Assembly (NCBI GenBank): GCA_023443345.1
Contig: JAEZUZ010000084.1
Location: forward strand, 1-35,443
Reading direction: 5' to 3'
Length of the DNA: 35,443 nucleotides
From: Bacillota bacterium
GTDB taxonomy: Bacteria > Bacillota > Clostridia > Peptostreptococcales > Acidaminobacteraceae
Both the position numbers and the translations under genes were made by a program. Positions 7,015 to 15,875 of the stretch are shown here, in pieces; position 1 is the stretch's first letter; each line of letters starts with the position of its first letter. The notes under the pieces were generated by a model. It saw nothing but the letters and a program-made list of their open reading frames with translations. It was not told the origin of the DNA and ran no database searches.

Positions 7015-8673
7015 ATGAAGTTAGAAAAAATTTTAATTCATAAAATGGGAGTTTTAGAAAATAAGGAAATAGAATTAGATGGCAACTTTAATTTTTTTAT
7101 AGGTAAAAATGAAAGAGGAAAGTCTACGTTTGTAAATTCAATTAAGGCTCTTATTTTTGGATTTGATTCAATTAAAAATAACCCATATTCCAAAGGTGGA
7201 AGTGAAATAAAAATTGAAGGAAAATTTGATGAATTTTCTATAACTAGGAAACTAGCTTCAAAAAAAGTTGAATCTTATATAAGTGATGAGAATTTAAATG
7301 TAGAAAATATAGCCAATTATCCAGTAAAGTATTTAAATAAAAATTTGATGAATCTGATGTTTGTTACCTCAGAAGAGATGTTCTTTGATAATGATAATTT
7401 TAATGAAAAAGTTGAGCCAATTTTAGATAGGACATTTGGAAATAATTATAACAGTGTTTCAAAAATACTTGATAATTATTCAGATGACTTGAAATCTTTA
7501 TATACTAAAAGTTCCATTTCTAAAAGAAAAATAAATATTTTGAAAAGTGAATACGATAGTCTTGAGAGCACTCTATCAAAATATAGACTAGAGGAACAAG
7601 ATCTAAATGATGATATTTTAAAATTAGAAGAAATTAGAGAGAAAAACTTTTTAATTAAACAGGAGATTGAAACAAAACAAAAAGAAATAGATGAAGTTAT
7701 AAATCAAAATAGGAATGAAGTAGAAAAACTTATTGAGCAAAAAGATAATTTCAATAATTTAAAAAATAAATATTATAAAGGCGAGCATATGCCAGATTAT
7801 CCAATGTTAGATGTTATATTTGCTTTTTTAAGTACAATTATAGCTGGGGTTCTTTTAAAACTTTTTAACCTTCCAATTTATGTTTCTGTACTATGGTTTT
7901 TATTATTTATGGGCTTTACTATATTTAGGTATTCATTTAATGTGAAGGCTAAATTTTTTCTATCTCCAATTTCAGTTATTAAATTAAAAGATATGCAAAA
8001 AATTATTGTAGATAATCAAGATAGAATTAATGAGTTATACAGCGAAAATGAAAAATTAAATGAAGAGAATAATCAATTTATAAATAATAAATATAAAAAA
8101 CTAAATATAAATAGTTTAGAAAAGAGCAATTTAGAACATAAAATAAATTCATTTTATAATGAAGCTAATTTTTCCTACTTAGAAGATAAAAAAAGAAAAG
8201 TAAAGGAAGATTTAGATAAAGCAATATCACGCTACAAGGACTTGCTTATTGAGAAGTTATTGCTTGAATATTCATCTAAGAAAGCTATAGAAGATACAAA
8301 GCATAGTCTATTAAGATCAGCAGTAGATTATTTTAAAAAATTTACCAATAATAGATATTTAGATATTTTAATTAAGGATTCTATATTATATGTAAAAAAT
8401 AAAAATTCTGATTTTTTAGAAGTTCAAACTCAGCTAAGTTCTGGAACAAAGAGTCAACTCTATCTATCTTTAAGGTTGGCATTATTGGACATTTCTGGAA
8501 AAGATTTGCCTATGATATTTGATGAGGCATTAATATATTGGGATAGAGAAAGAGTAGAGAGTTTTTTTCAAACATTAAAGACTTTAAATACTTCAAGGCA
8601 ATTTATATTTGTAAGTTGCCATGACTTTTATCGAGAAATTATAGGAGAAGGTAAGGTAATAGAATTTGAATAA
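7015..8673 (+). CDS. YhaN/SbcC-like AAA ATPase with coiled coil and central hydrophobic hairpin
   Basis: Partner ATPase of the metallophosphoesterase just upstream. N-terminal P-loop GKNERGKST at about residue 30, ABC-type signature LSSGTKSQLYLSLRLAL near 477, and Walker B LPMIFDEALIYWD near 500. Between the two ATPase halves lie coiled-coil stretches broken by two closely spaced hydrophobic segments (about 262-283 and 288-307), as in B. subtilis YhaN, which suggests the coil arms turn at or in the membrane. At 552 residues it is much shorter than YhaN or SbcC (about 960-1050), so the arms are short. Probably involved in DNA end processing; the exact role is inferred from the pair. Confidence 0.82.
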   Translation: MKLEKILIHKMGVLENKEIELDGNFNFFIGKNERGKSTFVNSIKALIFGFDSIKNNPYSKGGSEIKIEGKFDEFSITRKLASKKVESYISDENLNVENIANYPVKYLNKNLMNLMFVTSEEMFFDNDNFNEKVEPILDRTFGNNYNSVSKILDNYSDDLKSLYTKSSISKRKINILKSEYDSLESTLSKYRLEEQDLNDDILKLEEIREKNFLIKQEIETKQKEIDEVINQNRNEVEKLIEQKDNFNNLKNKYYKGEHMPDYPMLDVIFAFLSTIIAGVLLKLFNLPIYVSVLWFLLFMGFTIFRYSFNVKAKFFLSPISVIKLKDMQKIIVDNQDRINELYSENEKLNEENNQFINNKYKKLNINSLEKSNLEHKINSFYNEANFSYLEDKKRKVKEDLDKAISRYKDLLIEKLLLEYSSKKAIEDTKHSLLRSAVDYFKKFTNNRYLDILIKDSILYVKNKNSDFLEVQTQLSSGTKSQLYLSLRLALLDISGKDLPMIFDEALIYWDRERVESFFQTLKTLNTSRQFIFVSCHDFYREIIGEGKVIEFE

Positions 8674-9541
8674 AAAAAGGAATTTAAGTAGATTAAGAAA
8701 AGCAAAGAAATTGACTATTGTTTCTCTTACAGTGAATTTATTTTTTGCAATACTTAAGGTAATATCGGGCATTGTTGGAAATGCAAGTGTTGTTGTTGCC
8801 GATGGAATTGATTCCTTTAGCGATGTAGTAAGTACTTTAGTTGCATATTTTGGCGTCTTATTTGCTGAAAAAGAAGCAGATGAAGATCATCAATATGGTC
8901 ACGAAAAATTTGAAGCAGTTTTTGGAAAGATATTATCTGTTGTTTTTTTAGTACTTGCTCTTTATATAATATTTAAAGCAATCCAGGAGATAAAAGAACC
9001 ACCTAGCCAGATTCCTACAAATTTTCCACTTATTGTATCAATTGCTTCAATATTTGCTAAATTTGTACTTTCAAAATATTCTCTATATGTATCAAGAGAT
9101 ATTGATTCATCTGTATTTGAAGCAGATGCTAAAAACTTTATGAATGATGCTATTGCTTCTGCAGGGGCATTGATTGGTATTTATTTTGCAAGAAATGGAT
9201 ACATGTATGTACAGCCGATATTTAGTTTTCTAATAGCATTTTTTATATTAAAAATAGCCTTTACTCTATATAGTAATTCTATAAGAGAGCTGACAGATAT
9301 GGCAGCTGATGAACAGACTATAGATATGATTAGAAATAAAGTTCTTTCTGTTGAGGGAGTAGAGAGTATAGATGTATTAAGGACAAGAATGCATGCCAAG
9401 AGGATATATGTTGATATAGAAATAGGAATAGATAAGAACAAGAGCTTTATTTTAGCTCATGATATTACTGAAAAAGTACATTCAAAAATTGAGGAAATCA
9501 AAAAAATAAAGGATTGCATGGTACATGCCAATCCTAAATAA
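8666..9541 (+). CDS. Cation diffusion facilitator (CDF) family metal exporter
   Basis: A 291-residue CDF transporter that exports divalent metal ions by proton exchange from the cytoplasmic membrane. It has the usual six membrane segments and a C-terminal cytosolic domain ending in a ferredoxin-like fold (VEGVESIDVLRTRMHAKRIY). The TM2 metal site is DSFSD (D49, D53) and the TM5 site is NFMND (N157, D161): the His found in zinc/iron members of the FieF type is Asn, which points towards Mn or another hard metal. DHQYGHEKFE is the conserved loop after TM2. The TTG start at 8666 overlaps the YhaN-like gene by eight bases, so it is translationally coupled to a functionally unrelated pair. Confidence 0.88.
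   Translation: MNKKRNLSRLRKAKKLTIVSLTVNLFFAILKVISGIVGNASVVVADGIDSFSDVVSTLVAYFGVLFAEKEADEDHQYGHEKFEAVFGKILSVVFLVLALYIIFKAIQEIKEPPSQIPTNFPLIVSIASIFAKFVLSKYSLYVSRDIDSSVFEADAKNFMNDAIASAGALIGIYFARNGYMYVQPIFSFLIAFFILKIAFTLYSNSIRELTDMAADEQTIDMIRNKVLSVEGVESIDVLRTRMHAKRIYVDIEIGIDKNKSFILAHDITEKVHSKIEEIKKIKDCMVHANPK
9501..9534 (-). terminator. Terminator of the araC-type gene, inside the end of the CDF coding sequence
   Basis: GGATTG 9511-9516 pairs with CAATCC 9529-9534, extended inwards by CATG/CATG with a three-base loop and a one-base bulge. On the minus strand it is followed by TTTATTTTTT. The CDF stop and the araC-type stop abut at 9541/9542. Confidence 0.6.
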
Positions 9542-10447
9542 TTATACATCGCTAGGAAGAATTACACTTTCTAAACTCTTTTGATATAGACTTGGATTTC
9601 TCTTTGCATTATTTCTATAGTATGATGGAGTTAGTCCAATTCTTTCTTTAAAAATTTTTGAAAAATATGATGTAGATTGTATTCCTACTATATATGAAAT
9701 TTCTTTCATTGAGTGGTCTGTATGTAATAGTAAGTAGCATGCACTAGCCACTCTTTTTCTTGTCAAATATTCAATAGGAGTTATATTGTAGTACTCTTTA
9801 AATTTTTTAATAAGATGAAATTTACTCATGTAGACCATCTTACTCAAATTTTCAAGAGAAATATCTCTTGAATAGTGTATGTCTAGATAACTTTTAATAT
9901 ATTGCATCTGTTTATTTTTTTGCATATTTGGTTGAAGGACAATTTTGTTTGAAATTCTCAGTAAATTAATTATCAAAATTTCTGCATATAATTTTGAATA
10001 AGTCTCATAGTAATCATCCTTTTCCTTATATTCAGAATAAATTTTGTAAAATAAATCTCTAATTTGTGCATGATGATCTCTATAATTTTGTTTAACTATA
10101 TAATTTTTTGTAAAGTCAGAATCATAACTTTTGTTATCCTCGATATTTAGAAGATTTATTCCTTGAATTCCAATAGCAATATATTTCATATTTGCTTGAT
10201 AATTTCCAGTTTCTGAATGCTTAATATCAGAATTGAGAATTAATAGATCATCTTTTTTAATTGGTAATTTGCTATTTGGCAACAAAAGATGGCCATCACC
10301 TTCAAGTATGTACATAAGTTCAGTAAAAGGGTGTTGGTGAAGTATTGAGTGCCATTCTTCTGAATACTCACATAGATTGGCATATATTATATCTATGTTT
10401 GGTATATTTAAATTTTTCTTTATGGTTTTATTAAATTTATATTTCAT
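9542..10447 (-). CDS. AraC-family transcriptional regulator of the GH112 sugar operon
   Basis: A 301-residue regulator with an N-terminal cupin-like effector domain (WHSILHQHPFTELMYILEG near residue 32, with the paired His typical of sugar-sensing AraC proteins) and two C-terminal helix-turn-helix motifs (about 180-275): LENLSKMVYMSKFHLIKKFK and MKEISYIVGIQSTSYFSKIFKE, ending in GLTPSYYR. It is transcribed away from the sugar operon, so it is very likely its regulator, probably an activator responding to the disaccharide or a breakdown product. I chose ATG 10447; a TTG at 10477 would put the start codon inside the presumed operator repeats, though neither start has a strong ribosome binding site. 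Confidence 0.88.
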   Translation of the reverse strand: MKYKFNKTIKKNLNIPNIDIIYANLCEYSEEWHSILHQHPFTELMYILEGDGHLLLPNSKLPIKKDDLLILNSDIKHSETGNYQANMKYIAIGIQGINLLNIEDNKSYDSDFTKNYIVKQNYRDHHAQIRDLFYKIYSEYKEKDDYYETYSKLYAEILIINLLRISNKIVLQPNMQKNKQMQYIKSYLDIHYSRDISLENLSKMVYMSKFHLIKKFKEYYNITPIEYLTRKRVASACYLLLHTDHSMKEISYIVGIQSTSYFSKIFKERIGLTPSYYRNNAKRNPSLYQKSLESVILPSDV

Positions 10448-10453
10448 ATTAAA

Positions 10454-10485
10454 CAATATAATTATATTTTGGATCAATATAATTA
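10454..10485. promoter_or_regulatory. Two 11-bp direct repeats, likely AraC-type operator
   Basis: CAATATAATTA occurs exactly at 10454-10464 and again at 10475-10485, 21 bp start to start, i.e. two helical turns on the same DNA face. The second copy ends one base before a weak -35 element. AraC proteins bind paired direct half-sites in this arrangement. It lies in the araC/operon divergent gap. Confidence 0.6.
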
Positions 10486-10486
10486 C

Positions 10487-10514
10487 TTTCTTTACATTCT
10501 TTTAATTGTATAAT
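10487..10514 (+). promoter_or_regulatory. Promoter of the GH112 sugar operon
   Basis: Perfect -10 TATAAT at 10509-10514 with a poor -35 TTTCTT at 10487-10492, spacer 16. A good -10 with a poor -35 touching the direct repeats is what an activator-dependent promoter looks like. The leader is about 25 bases, ending in AAAGGAG. Confidence 0.5.
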
Positions 10515-10546
10515 CAAAGTATAACATACTATTAAAGGAGTTAGAT

Positions 10547-11908
10547 ATGAAGTTAAGAAAAGTTTTAGCTTTAGTTTTAGTACTTTGTCTTACCGTTGGT
10601 ATAGTAGGATGCTCTAAAAAAGAAGATAAGCCTGCTGATCAAGGAAAAGATACACAAGCTCAAGAAAATCAAGAAGGACAACCATTAGTAGTTTATGCTT
10701 TTGATGGTGGTTATGGACAAGAAGGATGGAAAGCTGTTGTAGAAGCTTACGAAAAGCACTCAGGTGTTAAGGTAGATCTTCATCTTGAGAAGAAGTTAGC
10801 AGATGCTGTTCGTCCTCAAATTCAAGCAGGAAATACTCCTGATGTAATCTATATGTCAATCGGTGGAGAAGGTGCTCTTACAGAAACTCTTCTAAAAGAA
10901 GACCTAGTACTTCCAATTGACGATCTTCTAGATATGAAAGTATATACAGAAGATAAGAAAGTATCAGAAAAAATTGTTCCTGAATTTACAAATAACTCTG
11001 TAGTTAAGAAAGATGGAAAGTTACATTTAGCTCCATTATTCTTCAGCCCATGTGGTCTTTACTATAACAAAGATAACTTCAAAGAAGGAAAATATACACT
11101 TCCTGAAACATTTGATGATTTCTTTGCTCTTGGTGAAAAAGCAAAGGCAGACGGTGTAAGCCTATTTACATATCCAACAGCAGGTTATTTTGACTCTTAT
11201 GTTCTAGCTTTATTAATGGAAAAGGGTGGACTTGAGTTCTTTGATAAAGTTACAAACTATGATCCAGAAGCTTGGAAATCAGATGATGCAAAATATGTAT
11301 TTGAAAATATAGCTAAGATTAAACCTTATCTACATCCAAATACAGTAGCTCAAGCTAATGGAGAAGGATTTACAAAAAATCAATTATCTGTAATTGAAAA
11401 TCAATCACTATTTGTTCCTAATGGATCCTGGTTACCAGGAGAAATGGCTGATGCTCCAAAACCTGAAGGTTTTGAGTGGGGAATTATGCCACTTCCTGCA
11501 GTTGAAAAAGGTCAAGACAGATACAGCTTTACATACTTTGAGCAAGCTTATATTCCAAAAGAAGCTAAAAATGTTGATAAAGCTAAAGAATTCATCAGCT
11601 ATCTATATTCTGATGAAGCAACAAAGTTATTCCTTGAAAAGTCAAAAGCAGTACAGCCAATATATGGTGTTTCAAACTTTATGACTGATGAAGATCAAAA
11701 GACAAACTATGCAATTTATGAAAATGGTGTTAAGCCAGTTGTAGGCGGATTTGCTCCAGCTCCTTCAATTGAAGGTGTTGATGTTAAAGCTACATTATTT
11801 GAATCAATCAACTCAGTAATGAATGGTGATAAAACTGTTGAACAATGGCAACAAGAAGTTATTGAAGCAGTAGAGAAGACACACGAAGCATTACAAGCTA
11901 AAAACTAA
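10547..11908 (+). CDS. Carbohydrate ABC transporter solute-binding lipoprotein (family 1, NgcE-like)
   Basis: Captures the sugar outside the cell and hands it to the permeases encoded downstream. The 453-residue precursor has a lipoprotein signal with basic MKLRKVLALV start and lipobox IVGC (Cys22), then a Gln/Glu-rich linker, then a family 1 solute-binding fold (VYAFDGGYGQEGWKAVV; GNTPDVIYMSIGGEGA). The early GGYG-W pattern recalls the N-acetylglucosamine/diacetylchitobiose binders (NgcE group), but I cannot confirm subfamily. Linkage to GH112, AgaS and a GalNAc-type kinase suggests galacto-N-biose and/or lacto-N-biose as ligand. Strong AAAGGAG site. A hairpin right after the stop probably makes this gene more abundant than the permease genes. 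Confidence 0.88.
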   Translation: MKLRKVLALVLVLCLTVGIVGCSKKEDKPADQGKDTQAQENQEGQPLVVYAFDGGYGQEGWKAVVEAYEKHSGVKVDLHLEKKLADAVRPQIQAGNTPDVIYMSIGGEGALTETLLKEDLVLPIDDLLDMKVYTEDKKVSEKIVPEFTNNSVVKKDGKLHLAPLFFSPCGLYYNKDNFKEGKYTLPETFDDFFALGEKAKADGVSLFTYPTAGYFDSYVLALLMEKGGLEFFDKVTNYDPEAWKSDDAKYVFENIAKIKPYLHPNTVAQANGEGFTKNQLSVIENQSLFVPNGSWLPGEMADAPKPEGFEWGIMPLPAVEKGQDRYSFTYFEQAYIPKEAKNVDKAKEFISYLYSDEATKLFLEKSKAVQPIYGVSNFMTDEDQKTNYAIYENGVKPVVGGFAPAPSIEGVDVKATLFESINSVMNGDKTVEQWQQEVIEAVEKTHEALQAKN

Positions 11909-11928
11909 CGACAAATTTATTAAATGCG

Positions 11929-11957
11929 AAAGGCGATGGTGTTTCCATCGCCTTTTT
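11929..11957 (+). terminator. Intra-operon terminator-like hairpin between binding protein and permeases
   Basis: AAAGGCGATGG 11929-11939 pairs with CCATCGCCTTT 11945-11955, five-base loop, T-run 11953-11957. It is GC-rich for this genome and sits 20 bases after the binding-protein stop. It likely terminates part of the transcripts and shields the 3' end of the first gene, giving excess binding protein. Confidence 0.75.
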
Positions 11958-11971
11958 AATAAGAGGTGATT

Positions 11972-12862
11972 ATGAATAGCAAGGGAAGAAATCGCTTTGC
12001 TTGGATGTGTACTTTGCCAGCTTTTATTTTATACTTGATATTTATGTTATATCCAACTATAACAATATTTATAATGAGTTTATTCAAGTGGGGAGGGCTT
12101 TCAAAGAAAAAATCATTTATAGGACTTACTAATTTTAAAACTTTAATGGGTGATAGAAAATTTATTGAAGCTTTCCAAAATAGTATATTTTTAATTGTTA
12201 TAGTTACAATTGTAACTATGTTATTGGCAATATTTTTTGCAGCTATTTTATCTAGAGAAAAAATAAAGGGACAAAACTTTTTTAGAGTTATATTTTATAT
12301 ACCAAATATTCTATCTATAGCTGTAGTTTCAAGTATATTTGCTGCTGTATTTGGTGCAAACGATGGTCTAATAAATTCATTTTTTAAAATATTCAATCCA
12401 AATACATACACTACAATTCCATTTTTAGGCAATAAGAATTTAGTAATTTTTTCTATTGCATTTGCAATGATTTGGCAAGCAGTAGGATATTACATGGTTA
12501 TGTATATGTCTACAATGAGCCAGATTCCTAAATCTCTATATGAAGCTGCTGATTTAGATGGGGCTTCTAAATGGAGACAATTTATAGATGTAACTTTGCC
12601 TCTAAGTTGGGATACTGTAAGAACAACTCTTACATTTTATGTAATAAGTAATATAAATATAGCTTTTCAGTTAGTTACAGTACTTACACAAAGTGGTCCT
12701 GACGGAGGAAGTAGGGTATTTTTAACATATATGTATGATCAAGCTTACAGTTCTGGAAACTTTGGATACGGACTTGCAATAGGAGTTATTGTATTCCTAT
12801 TCTCATTCATTCTAACTGGTATTGTAAATATGATAACAAAGAGAGATATACACCAATTCTAA
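11972..12862 (+). CDS. Sugar ABC transporter permease 1 (MalF/UgpA type)
   Basis: First inner-membrane permease of the importer. 296 residues with six membrane segments; the EAA loop that contacts the ATPase reads EAADLDGASKWRQFIDVTLP near residue 191. ATG 11972 is preferred to the GTG at 11966 because AGAGG lies five bases before it. It is followed ten bases later by the second permease gene. It would pair with the MsmK-type ATPase encoded four genes downstream. Confidence 0.92.
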   Translation: MNSKGRNRFAWMCTLPAFILYLIFMLYPTITIFIMSLFKWGGLSKKKSFIGLTNFKTLMGDRKFIEAFQNSIFLIVIVTIVTMLLAIFFAAILSREKIKGQNFFRVIFYIPNILSIAVVSSIFAAVFGANDGLINSFFKIFNPNTYTTIPFLGNKNLVIFSIAFAMIWQAVGYYMVMYMSTMSQIPKSLYEAADLDGASKWRQFIDVTLPLSWDTVRTTLTFYVISNINIAFQLVTVLTQSGPDGGSRVFLTYMYDQAYSSGNFGYGLAIGVIVFLFSFILTGIVNMITKRDIHQF

Positions 12863-12871
12863 GGAGAAAAA

Positions 12872-13717
12872 ATGAAATTATATAAATTTTTCATATATCT
12901 ATGTCTAATTCTTCTTGCTTTGAGTATATTGATTCCTGTTGTTTGGGTTTTAATGGCTTCAGTAAAGGAAAATTCAGAATTTTACTCTAACGCTTGGAAC
13001 CTTCCAAAGGGAATTTATTTTCAAAACTTTATAGATGCATGGAATAAGGCAGAAATGGGGCATTACTTATTCAATTCTATTTATGTTACATCTGTAGCTA
13101 TTATATTATTGCTTGTACTTTCAATACCTGCTGCTTATGCATTGACAAGAATTGAATTTAGAGGTAGAAAAATAATTCAGCATTTATTTAGAGCTGGCTT
13201 ATTTATAAATTTATCGTACATAGTCATTCCTATCTTTCTACTTTTAACAGGATGGGATAGTGCAATAAAGACACAATTTTTTATAAATAATAGATTTGTA
13301 CTTGCAGTTATATATGCTTCTACAGCACTTCCTTTTACAATTTATCTACTTAGCAATTATTTTAGGACAGTTTCTAAGACATATGAGGAAGCAGCATATA
13401 TAGATGGTGCTAGTTACTTTAGAACTATGAAAGACATTATGATACCCATTGCAAAACCAAGTATCATAACAGTTATACTATTTAATTTCCTACTTTTTTG
13501 GAATGAATTTATTCTTGCACTGACTCTTCTTGTAGATAGTGATTTAAGAACTCTTCCAGTTGGATTAGTTAAACTTTCACATTCTCAAAGAGCTGCAGCA
13601 CAATATGGAATTTTATATGCAGGTCTTGTTTTAGTTATGATACCGACACTTGTTCTATATATAATAGTGCAAAAGAAATTGACAGAAGGAATGATGGTAG
13701 GAGGAAATAAGGAATAA
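12872..13717 (+). CDS. Sugar ABC transporter permease 2 (MalG/UgpE type)
   Basis: Second permease of the importer, 281 residues, six membrane segments, with the EAA loop EEAAYIDGASYFRTMKDIMI near residue 171 and the family's N-terminal periplasm-facing NLPKGIYFQNFIDAW stretch. AAGGAG precedes the ATG. One base separates its stop from the GH112 start, so transport and intracellular phosphorolysis are tightly co-expressed. Confidence 0.93.
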   Translation: MKLYKFFIYLCLILLALSILIPVVWVLMASVKENSEFYSNAWNLPKGIYFQNFIDAWNKAEMGHYLFNSIYVTSVAIILLLVLSIPAAYALTRIEFRGRKIIQHLFRAGLFINLSYIVIPIFLLLTGWDSAIKTQFFINNRFVLAVIYASTALPFTIYLLSNYFRTVSKTYEEAAYIDGASYFRTMKDIMIPIAKPSIITVILFNFLLFWNEFILALTLLVDSDLRTLPVGLVKLSHSQRAAAQYGILYAGLVLVMIPTLVLYIIVQKKLTEGMMVGGNKE

Positions 13718-13718
13718 T

Positions 13719-15875
13719 ATGGATAAGAAAAAAGGGCTATTTACTCTTCCAAGTCAAGAAGGACATTTGGAAGATACAAAAAAATTGCTTGAGAGATTTG
13801 GCGCTGATGCAATAAGAGATAGTGATGGAACTAAACTTCCAGATGAAATAAAGGATTTGCCTGCTCAAATATATACTACTTACTTTGTTGCAAGAGGTTA
13901 TAATGAATTTGCTAAAAAACATATGGATCTCACCCAGAGAATGTATTTATCTAGTACATTTACACTTGCTAAATCAGATGAACTTAAAATTGATATAATG
14001 GATGGATATTTTAAAGATCAAGTTGAACCTGATTATAAACATGATCCAAAACAGTGGTGGGAAGTAATAGATAGAACTACTGGAGAAGTTGTAGATTTAG
14101 ATAAGTGGAGTTATAGCGAAGATAACTTTGTAACTGTAAAAAATGCAAAGAAATATCACGAATATAGTGTAAATTTCCTAGCTAAGGCAATATGGGATCC
14201 TACACAGATGTACAACCACATTACAAATGATTGGGGAGAAAAAGAAAAGGAAATTCCTTTTGATATTAGATATACAGAATGTTGGGATTTTGTAATTGAG
14301 ACATTGAGAAAGTGGCTAAAAGACAATCCTAAGACAGATGTAGTTAGATTTACAACCTTTTTCTATCATTTTACTTTAGTATTTAATGATAAAGCTAAGG
14401 AAAAATTTGTAGATTGGTTTGGTTATTCTGCTTCAGTTTCTCCAAAGGCGTTGTTGGAATTTGAAAAGGAGTATGGATATAGATTAAGACCAGAACATAT
14501 AGTTGATGAAGGATATTATAACAATCCTTTTAGAATCCCAACAAAGGAATTCTTAGACTATATGGATTTCCAACAAAGATTTGTTACAAAACATGCAAAG
14601 ATGTTAGTTGATGAAGTTCATAAAGCAGGAAAAAAGGCAATAATGTTTTTAGGAGATAACTGGATTGGAACAGAGCCATTTGGTAAATATTTCCAAAATA
14701 TAGGATTAGATGGTGTTGCAGGTTCAGTTGGTGGTGGAGTTACACTTAGACTTATTTCTGATATTCCTGGAATAGAAATTAAAGAAGGAAGATTTCTTCC
14801 ATATTTCTTTCCTGATACATTTTATGAGGGAAATGATCCAACTATAGAAACATTAGAAAATTGGATGACAGCAAGAAGAGCTATGTTACAATCCCCACTA
14901 AATAGGATGGGATATGGTGGATACTTATCACTTATACTGCCATTTGAGAAGTTTTTAGATACAGTTGAATCTATAGCAGATGAGTTTAGAAATATAGTTT
15001 TGCTTTTTGAAAATCACAAAGTAAAAAAACAGGCAAAAATAGCTGTACTTAATGCTTGGGGTAAAATACGTTCTTGGGAACCATACATGGTTGCTCATGC
15101 CAAGTGGTATCCTAATTGCTATAGCTATATGGGAGTTATGGAATCTCTAAGTGGAATGGATGTAGATGTAAACTTTATCAACTTTGATGATGTTTTAAAA
15201 GAAGATCTATCACAATATGATGTAATTATTAATTCTGGTGCAGCATATACTGCTTATAGTGGCGGAAAATATTTTCTTGATGAAAAAATAATTGTAAAAT
15301 TAAGAGAGTATGTATATGAAGGAGGATCAATACTTGGTATTGGAGAACCTAGTGCTATTTTAAATCAGGGAAAATATTTTCAATTAAGAGATGTATTTGG
15401 CCTTGATAGAGAATTAGGATTTTCTCAAAGTACAAATAAGCCAGAATTAACTGTTGATAGCAATCATGATCTTTCAAGAGAAGGACTTGACTTTGGTGAA
15501 CTTGTCCCAGATATTAGACCTTATAGTGAAAATCTCAAGATATTATCAATGGAAAATCATCATATTAGAGCAGCAGTAAATAAATATGGTAAAGGTAAGG
15601 CATTCTATCTAAATGGACTTACATATAATTTAAAGAATAGCAATTACTTAAGAGATGTAATAGGATATCTATCTAATAGCAATGGAATGAAAGATTTTAA
15701 CTCTAAGGATTATAGGGTAGAGGTTATGCAACTAGATGATTTAGATAGTGCTGTGATTATAAACAATACTCTTGAAAATATTGAAACTGAAGTAAATATA
15801 TTTTCAAAGAAATATAAGTGTAAGTTGGAACCCGCACAAATGAAGATAGTTAGAAGGGATTCTTTAAATGGATAA
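13719..15875 (+). CDS. GH112 1,3-beta-galactosyl-N-acetylhexosamine phosphorylase (galacto-N-biose/lacto-N-biose phosphorylase)
   Basis: Cleaves Gal-beta-1,3-GalNAc (galacto-N-biose) or Gal-beta-1,3-GlcNAc (lacto-N-biose) with phosphate to alpha-galactose 1-phosphate and the free N-acetylhexosamine, in the cytoplasm. The 718 residues agree with characterised members (about 720-750). Recognised by the N-terminal GLFTLPSQEG start, RMYLSSTFTLA, MYNHITNDWG (Asn166) and FLGDNWIGTEPFG, whose Asp is residue 313, the same number as the proposed general acid of the Bifidobacterium longum enzyme. Domain order: catalytic barrel to about 440, a glutamine-amidotransferase-like middle domain and a small beta C-terminal domain. 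AgaS and GatZ in the operon favour galacto-N-biose as main substrate (inference). No signal peptide. Confidence 0.94.
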   Translation: MDKKKGLFTLPSQEGHLEDTKKLLERFGADAIRDSDGTKLPDEIKDLPAQIYTTYFVARGYNEFAKKHMDLTQRMYLSSTFTLAKSDELKIDIMDGYFKDQVEPDYKHDPKQWWEVIDRTTGEVVDLDKWSYSEDNFVTVKNAKKYHEYSVNFLAKAIWDPTQMYNHITNDWGEKEKEIPFDIRYTECWDFVIETLRKWLKDNPKTDVVRFTTFFYHFTLVFNDKAKEKFVDWFGYSASVSPKALLEFEKEYGYRLRPEHIVDEGYYNNPFRIPTKEFLDYMDFQQRFVTKHAKMLVDEVHKAGKKAIMFLGDNWIGTEPFGKYFQNIGLDGVAGSVGGGVTLRLISDIPGIEIKEGRFLPYFFPDTFYEGNDPTIETLENWMTARRAMLQSPLNRMGYGGYLSLILPFEKFLDTVESIADEFRNIVLLFENHKVKKQAKIAVLNAWGKIRSWEPYMVAHAKWYPNCYSYMGVMESLSGMDVDVNFINFDDVLKEDLSQYDVIINSGAAYTAYSGGKYFLDEKIIVKLREYVYEGGSILGIGEPSAILNQGKYFQLRDVFGLDRELGFSQSTNKPELTVDSNHDLSREGLDFGELVPDIRPYSENLKILSMENHHIRAAVNKYGKGKAFYLNGLTYNLKNSNYLRDVIGYLSNSNGMKDFNSKDYRVEVMQLDDLDSAVIINNTLENIETEVNIFSKKYKCKLEPAQMKIVRRDSLNG

